Program-made: the position numbers and the translations under genes
Assembly: GCA_008638375.1 (NCBI GenBank)
Contig: CM018043.1
Span: 40,127,396 to 40,191,395, forward strand
Direction of reading: 5' to 3'
DNA: 64,000 bases
Source of the DNA: Nyssa sinensis
Taxonomy: Eukaryota > Streptophyta > Magnoliopsida > Cornales > Nyssaceae
The notes under the pieces: generated by a model
Databases searched by the model: none
What the model was told of the DNA's origin: nothing
Seen by the model: only the letters and a program-made list of their open reading frames with translations
Part shown: piece by piece, positions 58,586 to 64,000 of the stretch
How positions within the stretch are numbered: position 1 is the first letter of the stretch
Layout of the letters: each line of letters begins with the position of its first letter

Positions 58586-61500
58586 TCAAGTAAACAACTC
58601 GGGATATTTTTCATGCATTTCAGCTTCAAGTTCCCAGGTTGCTTCTTCACTAGTGTGATTTCTCCACAAGACTTTGACTAACGGAATTGCCTTGTTACGC
58701 AAAGTCTTTTCTTTTCGGTCAAGAATCTGGACTGGCCGTTCTTCATACGTTAAGTCTTCTTTCAACTTGAGTGGCTCATACTCAATGACTTGCCCCGGTT
58801 CTTGTATACACTTTCGTAACATGGATACGTGAAATACACGGTGTACCTTGTCCAACTCAGGCGGTAATGCCAGACTATATGCAACCGGGCCAATTCTCTT
58901 TAAAATCTCAAAAGGACCAATGTAACGAGGACTTAACTTGCCTTTCTTGCCGAATCGAAGTACTCCCTTTAGTGGCGACACTTTAAGAAACACAAGATCA
59001 CCTACTTGGAATTCAAGATCCTTCCTCCGATTGTCAGCATAGCTTTTGTACCGGCTCTGGGCCGTTTGCAGTCTGTTCCGGATCCTCTGAATTTGTTCCG
59101 TGGTGGCTTGGACTAAATCTGGCCCAAGCAGCTTCTGTTCACCGGCTTCAATCCAGCAAAGTGGAGATCGGCACCTCCTCCCGTATAGTGCTTCATATGG
59201 TGCCATTTTAATGCTGGCTTGGTAACTGTTATTATAGGCAAACTCGACAAGTGGCAGATGCTCTGCCCAGTTTCCTTTGAAGTCCAGTGCACACAGTCGC
59301 AGCATATCCTCCAATATCTGTATCACTCTTTCAGATTGTCCATCAGTTTGCGGGTGATATGCTATACTGAACTTGAGTTCCGTGCCGAGTGCCTCCTGTA
59401 GACTTTTCCAGAATCGGGACACAAATCGGGGATCTCGATCGGATACAATGGACAATGGTGTGCCATGTAAGCGTACAATTTCCTGAATGTACAATGCGGC
59501 AAGCTTCTCTAAGCTATAAGTGGTCCTGACAGGTAGAAAGTGAGCAGACTTGGTCAATCTGTCCACTATGACCCAGACAGCATCAGAGCCTTTCGGTGAC
59601 TTGGGAAAACCGGACACAAAATCCATGGTAATGTGATCCCACTTCCATTCCGGAATAGGGACTGGTTGCAGAAGTCCGCTAGGACGTTGATGCTCAACTT
59701 TCACCTGTTGGCATCGTGTGCAGTGAGCAATAAAATTTGCCACGTCCTTCTTTAATCCGGTCCACCAGTATAACTCCCTGAGGTCATGATACATCTTCGT
59801 AATCCCAGGGTGTACCGTGAATCTCGAGGCATGGGCTTCTTCCAGAATTTCCTTTCTTAACTCGGGTATCTTGGGCACACACAACCTACCTCGATACCGT
59901 AGAATTCCGTCCTGAATTCCAAAATCAGCTTTCCCTGTTGCCTTTACTTCATCACAGATTCTAATCAACTCCTCATCTTGAGTCTGTCCCGCTTTAATTC
60001 GCTCCACCAATGTAGATCCAACAGTCAAATTGGCCGGACAAGCCGTGCTACCTGGTGGAACTACCTCGATGCCCATTTCATCCAGATCTCGAATTAACTC
60101 CTCCTGAGAGGTAATCATGTAGGCAAGGCTTCCAGATCGTCGACTCAAGGCGTCGGCCACCACATTTGCCTTACCCGGATGGTACTGAATAGCCACGTCA
60201 TAATCCTTAATTAGTTCGAGCCATCTTCGCTGCCTCATGTTTAATTCCTTCTGTGTGAAGAAATATTTCAAACTCTTGTGATCCGTAAAAATCTCACACA
60301 CCTCCCCATATAGGTAGTGGCGCCAGATTTTTAGGGCAAACACCACTGCAGCTAATTCTAGATCATGGGTAGGATAGTTTTGCTCATGAGGTCGGAGCTG
60401 TCGGGAAGCATAGGCGATGACTCTATCATTCTGCATAAGGACACAACCCAGTCCCTTATAAGAGGCGTCACAGTAAATGACAAACTTCCCTTCTCTGGAG
60501 GGAATAGTCAATACTGGCGCTGTAGTCAGCTTCTCTTTCAGCAGCTGGAAACTCTTTTCTTGCTCATCTGCCCAAATGAATGGTACATTACTCTTGGTCA
60601 AATGTGTGAGCGGTTTGGCCAGCTTTGCAAAATCTTTCACGAAACGTCGGTAGTACCCAGCCAGTCCAAGAAAACTTCTGACTTCTGTCACAGTGGTCGG
60701 CTGGGGCCAATCCAATATAGCTTCCACCTTCTGTGGATCAACAGCGATGCCTTCTTTGGAAATCACATGGCCCAAGAAGGTAATGCTGGACAACCAGAAT
60801 TCACACTTGCTGAATTTTGCATACAGTCTGTGCTCTCTCAAGGTTTGTAGTGCTATTCCCAGATGTCTTTCATGCTCCTCCTCGTTGCGCGAGTATACTA
60901 GTATATCATCGATAAACACAATGATGAAGTTATCCAAATACGGTTTAAAAACCCGGTTCATTAAATCCATGAACGCGGCAGGGGCGTTAGTCACGCCAAA
61001 AGGCATGACCAGGAACTCATAGTGACCGTATCGGGTTCGGAAGGCCGTCTTTGGTACATCAGTATCCTTGACTTTGAGTTGATGGTACCCCGATCTCAAA
61101 TCAATTTTAGAAAATACACTCGCCCCTTGTAACTGGTCAAACAATTCATCGATACGCGGAAGAGGGTACTTATTCTTTACCGTCACTTTATTTAGCTCAC
61201 GGTAATCAATGCACAGTCTTAGGGAGCCGTCCTTCTTCTTCACAAACAACACGGGTGCTCCCCAAGGAGATACACTGGGTCGGATAAACCCTTTCTCCAA
61301 CAATTCCTCCAATTGGGCTTTCAACTCCCTTAACTCTGATGGGGCCATTCGGTAGGGAGTTTTGGATATAGGTTGAGTTCCAGGGATAAGATCAATGGAA
61401 AACTCGATCTCTCGATCAACCGTTCCTTGCGGTAGTTCATCTGGAAACACGTCGGGAAATTCACACACAACTAGCACTTCAGGCAGTGGGGGATTCTGGG

Positions 61501-62398
61501 CTTGGGTATCCAAGACACTACATAAATAACCACGACACCCTTTCTTTAATAACCTCCCTGCCTGAATGGCAGAGATTAGGTAGGGTGGTGGGGTAATGCC
61601 CTTTCCCTTAAACATAAACTCAGGCTGTCCCGGGGGCTGAAACAATACACTTTTCTCAAAACAATCGATGGTGGCATGATTGTGTGACAACCAATCCATG
61701 CCCAATATCACATCAAATCCTTTTATCGCTAAGGGTATTAGATTGACTAACAACTCTTGGTCTCCAATCAGTACTCTACAGTCCCGAAGGATCGTGGACC
61801 CAATCATTGACATCCCAGAAGGAATTTGTACCGATAACAGTTCATCCATAGGTTCAGGTATCTTATGCAGTTTATCAACAAAAGATGGAGACACAAAAGA
61901 ATGCGTGGATCCAGGGTCAATCAACACATATGCAGAAATTCTAGAAATCGGGAGTATACCTGCTACTACAGCATTTGCAGCAGAGGTGTCTCCTGGTAGC
62001 AGTGCAAAGACTCTTCCCGGGCGGCCCTGTGGCTCCTTGCCTTTGTCCTTTGTCTTGGCAAGAGGTGCTGGAATAGGCTTCCGTTCTGCGGTGCCGGTAG
62101 TCAAGGCAGGGGTTCTCGGGATTGGTGGATGTTGCGGGCAATCTTTGACTTGGTGCCCCTTATCTCCACATCGGTAGCATGCACCAGTCAGTCGGCGACA
62201 TTCTCCAGGGTGTAGGTTCTGGCAGTGAGGGCATCTGGACACTTCCTCAGTTTTCTTCTGACCCTTGTTGCTCTTACTTGGGCCCTCAGTCCTTTGCTTC
62301 TTGCTCGGCTGCTCCTTCTTAAAGTTTTTGCCCTTTTTCTTTCTTTCCGGGACATTGCATCGTAAAGCGTGCCCGTACGTATTTCCATGCATGCCCAA
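58586..62398 (-). pseudogene. Tekay-like gag-pol, copy III, 5'-truncated and fused
   Basis: The frame is open from the gag linker just before the zinc knuckle through the chromodomain-type end, with one Val-to-Ala change in RNase H (near 60352). Homology stops at 62348, so the gag core, PBS and 5' LTR are missing. By chance the adjoining LTR-like DNA supplies an in-frame Met (62398) and about 18 residues, giving an open frame of 1,270 codons. There is no evidence that this Met is used. Protease, RT, RNase H and integrase residues are all retained, but the copy has no promoter of its own. Confidence 0.9.
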
Positions 62399-62478
62399 AG
62401 TTTAAGTATATATACGTGTATGTATGGGCGTATAGGTACATATAAATATGTATAATTGTGAATTATATATATAATATA

Positions 62479-62509
<31 letters not shown>

Positions 62510-62792
62510 GATATATATCTATGTGTATATTATATAAAAAGTAAAAGAAAGTAGGCAAGTGGGCAAAACAACATCAGCAAGTGCATGTGAGGTATGTGTG
62601 TGTAAAGTGTGTGTTATATATATATATAATGTGATATATTTATTATATACATAAGTGCACATTGTCTCCTAATCAAATAATGCATAAAGTAGAATTGGTG
62701 GAGGGAGCACAAGCCAAAAGGGGCCATAGGAAGGTGCTGGCAGAGCTGGTAGAGAGAGAAAGTGGAGAGAGAAAGTGGAATCTTTGTATAAG

Positions 62793-62828
<36 letters not shown>

Positions 62829-64000
62829 GGGTTGATGAGATGAGAGGTAGAAAAGAAAAGAGGAAGTCAGGAACTGAAGGGGAGAAGAAGAAAGGAAAGT
62901 TTGGAGGGTCAAAGAGGGCTAAAAACGGAAACCCAGGTAAGTGAGTTAGGTTCTGTTTTTATCGTTTTTGAGCATGAAGCTTATATATAATTATATGGTC
63001 TAAACAAGCATGAAATATAGGTTATAATGCAAAAAGAATCATGAAAAACGGTTGAGAAACCATAGAGAAATATGGAGTTGCAGGTTGATGGAATAATCTC
63101 GGGTTCCATGAATTTATGTTTAAAACTTTGATATTTGTTTATGAAAATGGTCCTTAGAAGTGCAGAAAATCATTTGAAACAATTAGGGCCAAAACTGTAC
63201 TTCAAAAAGTCACGAAATAGAAAAAAATACAGCTCACCAGAAAACCGGCCGGAGCTATTAATCTCTAAATTCGAGAAGATTAGAAAAGTTTTGGGGCAAG
63301 CCGAGGGTAGGAATGAGGTCGTGGGGAGGAAAGGAAGAAAATGGCATTCAAAATGGGGGGAAAAACCGATCGGAACAGGTTGCTGTCACCGGAGATGGTG
63401 ACGGAACCCTAATGTTCTCTCACCGGAGCTTTGGGGGAGACGATCAGAAAATCGGGGAGGTTATCGGGTTAAGTTTAGACGGATTCGGGTTGGATCCGGG
63501 TCGGTACCCGACCGGTTATAAAAGGGTAAGTTAAGCTGTGTCGTTTTGGGTTTTAAATTAAATGGGATTGGGCTTGTTTGGTTACACGGATAATAAATTG
63601 GAATTGGGTTTGGGGTTATCCAAACCATGGATAGGGATAGGGAATTGGGTTATTGAAATCCGGTTTTTCAAATGAAGTGAACCGTTTGGTTCAGGGCAAG
63701 GGTGGACCGGTTTAGGGTTTTTAGGTCTGAACCAACTGGTTCAGACCGCAGCTTATGGAATTTATGAACCGGCCCCAAATGTTTTGAAAAATTACACTAA
63801 GGCCCAAACAGAAAATTAATTAAATATTAAATTTTACAATAATGCCCCTATTCCAAAAAGAGGTCAAACGAAGTCCAAACGATACAAATGAATAGTCAAA
63901 ACCTATTATCTCGGACGTTCTGAGTCCAATGGTGGGGTCCGTTTTATGAGATAAAACCCCGAAGGATAAAATACCGTAAAAGTGCAAAATGACCATTTTA
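62349..64000 (+). mobile_element. LTR-type sequence related to E4, truncated by the array
   Basis: It begins at the junction with GGGACATTGCAT, part of the E4 50-bp repeat, then AT/GT microsatellites (62450-62640; (TA)n near 62797-62824) and a GA-rich block. A CACCGG...GGAACCCTAA region (63390-63420) is similar to 24900-24950, and CCGGTT/GGTTCA blocks and a GTCCAATGG module (about 63925) resemble those in the solo LTRs. The order of parts differs from E4, so it may be a second copy. No coding region is supported. It runs off the window. Confidence 0.6.

Larger units (their letters stand above)
40582..62348 (-). mobile_element. Tandem array of a young Tekay-like chromovirus (three internal regions, three LTRs)
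   Basis: On the minus strand the order from right to left is truncated internal III (58537-62348), LTR (54794-58536), internal II (50038-54793), LTR (46295-50037), internal I (41539-46294), deleted LTR (40582-41538). The repeat period is 8,499 bp, with only a few substitutions. Shared LTRs without separate target duplications point to unequal crossing-over between LTRs of one insertion, not three insertions. Clade evidence is the RT type, the DD35E integrase and the chromodomain-type tail. The intact middle copy could be mobile. Confidence 0.9.

Overview
The window is intergenic heterochromatin from a plant nuclear genome, probably a eudicot. It consists of transposable elements inserted into one another. 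I see no convincing host gene, rRNA, CRISPR array or bacterial feature. The plant call rests on Ty3/gypsy chromovirus (Tekay/Del-like) and Athila polyproteins, a plant L1-type LINE with a zf-RVT C-terminus, initiator-Met and Asp tRNA primer sites, and very long LTRs (3.4-5.5 kb). I cannot name the species.

Layout. 1-2026: 3' half of a LINE with poly(A). 2027-4211: fragment of a minus-strand gypsy element (RNase H, RT, protease, zinc knuckle). 4212-23853: a decayed plus-strand chromovirus (here G1). Its 5' LTR is split by a truncated Athila element (5190 to about 9084). Its RT is split by a 4-kb solo LTR (12405-20448), which is itself split by a second solo LTR of the same family in the opposite direction (14253-18275). 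Its 3' LTR is cut by another LTR-type element starting at 23854 (here E4). E4 holds a 3.4-kb solo LTR (25230-34140) that is split by a minus-strand 5.5-kb solo LTR (26454-31929). E4 also holds a plus-strand 5.2-kb solo LTR of that same family (35209-40364) and, from 40582, a tandem array of a young minus-strand Tekay-like element. All five solo LTRs have perfect 5-bp target-site duplications (TSDs).

40582-62348 reads LTR - internal - LTR - internal - LTR - truncated internal, with a period of 8,499 bp and only a handful of differences. The middle unit keeps an uninterrupted 1,505-codon gag-pol. The first has one CGA-to-TGA stop. The third is cut inside gag and fused to LTR-like DNA. 62349-64000 is LTR sequence related to E4.

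The most interesting signal lies in the LTRs. The Tekay-like LTR carries, in sense orientation just below a TATA box, an 84-codon ORF ending at a splice-donor-like site. A small second exon-like segment stays in frame and ends at AAG|GTGAGT. A polypyrimidine-CAG acceptor abuts the gag ATG. Splicing between them would remove U5 and the primer-binding site from gag-pol mRNA. The small exon is recognisable, though not coding, in the 4-kb solo LTRs. LTR families here also share a tRNA-like A-box/B-box module antisense in U3, periodic U3 modules of about 135-150 bp, and a double TGACG element.
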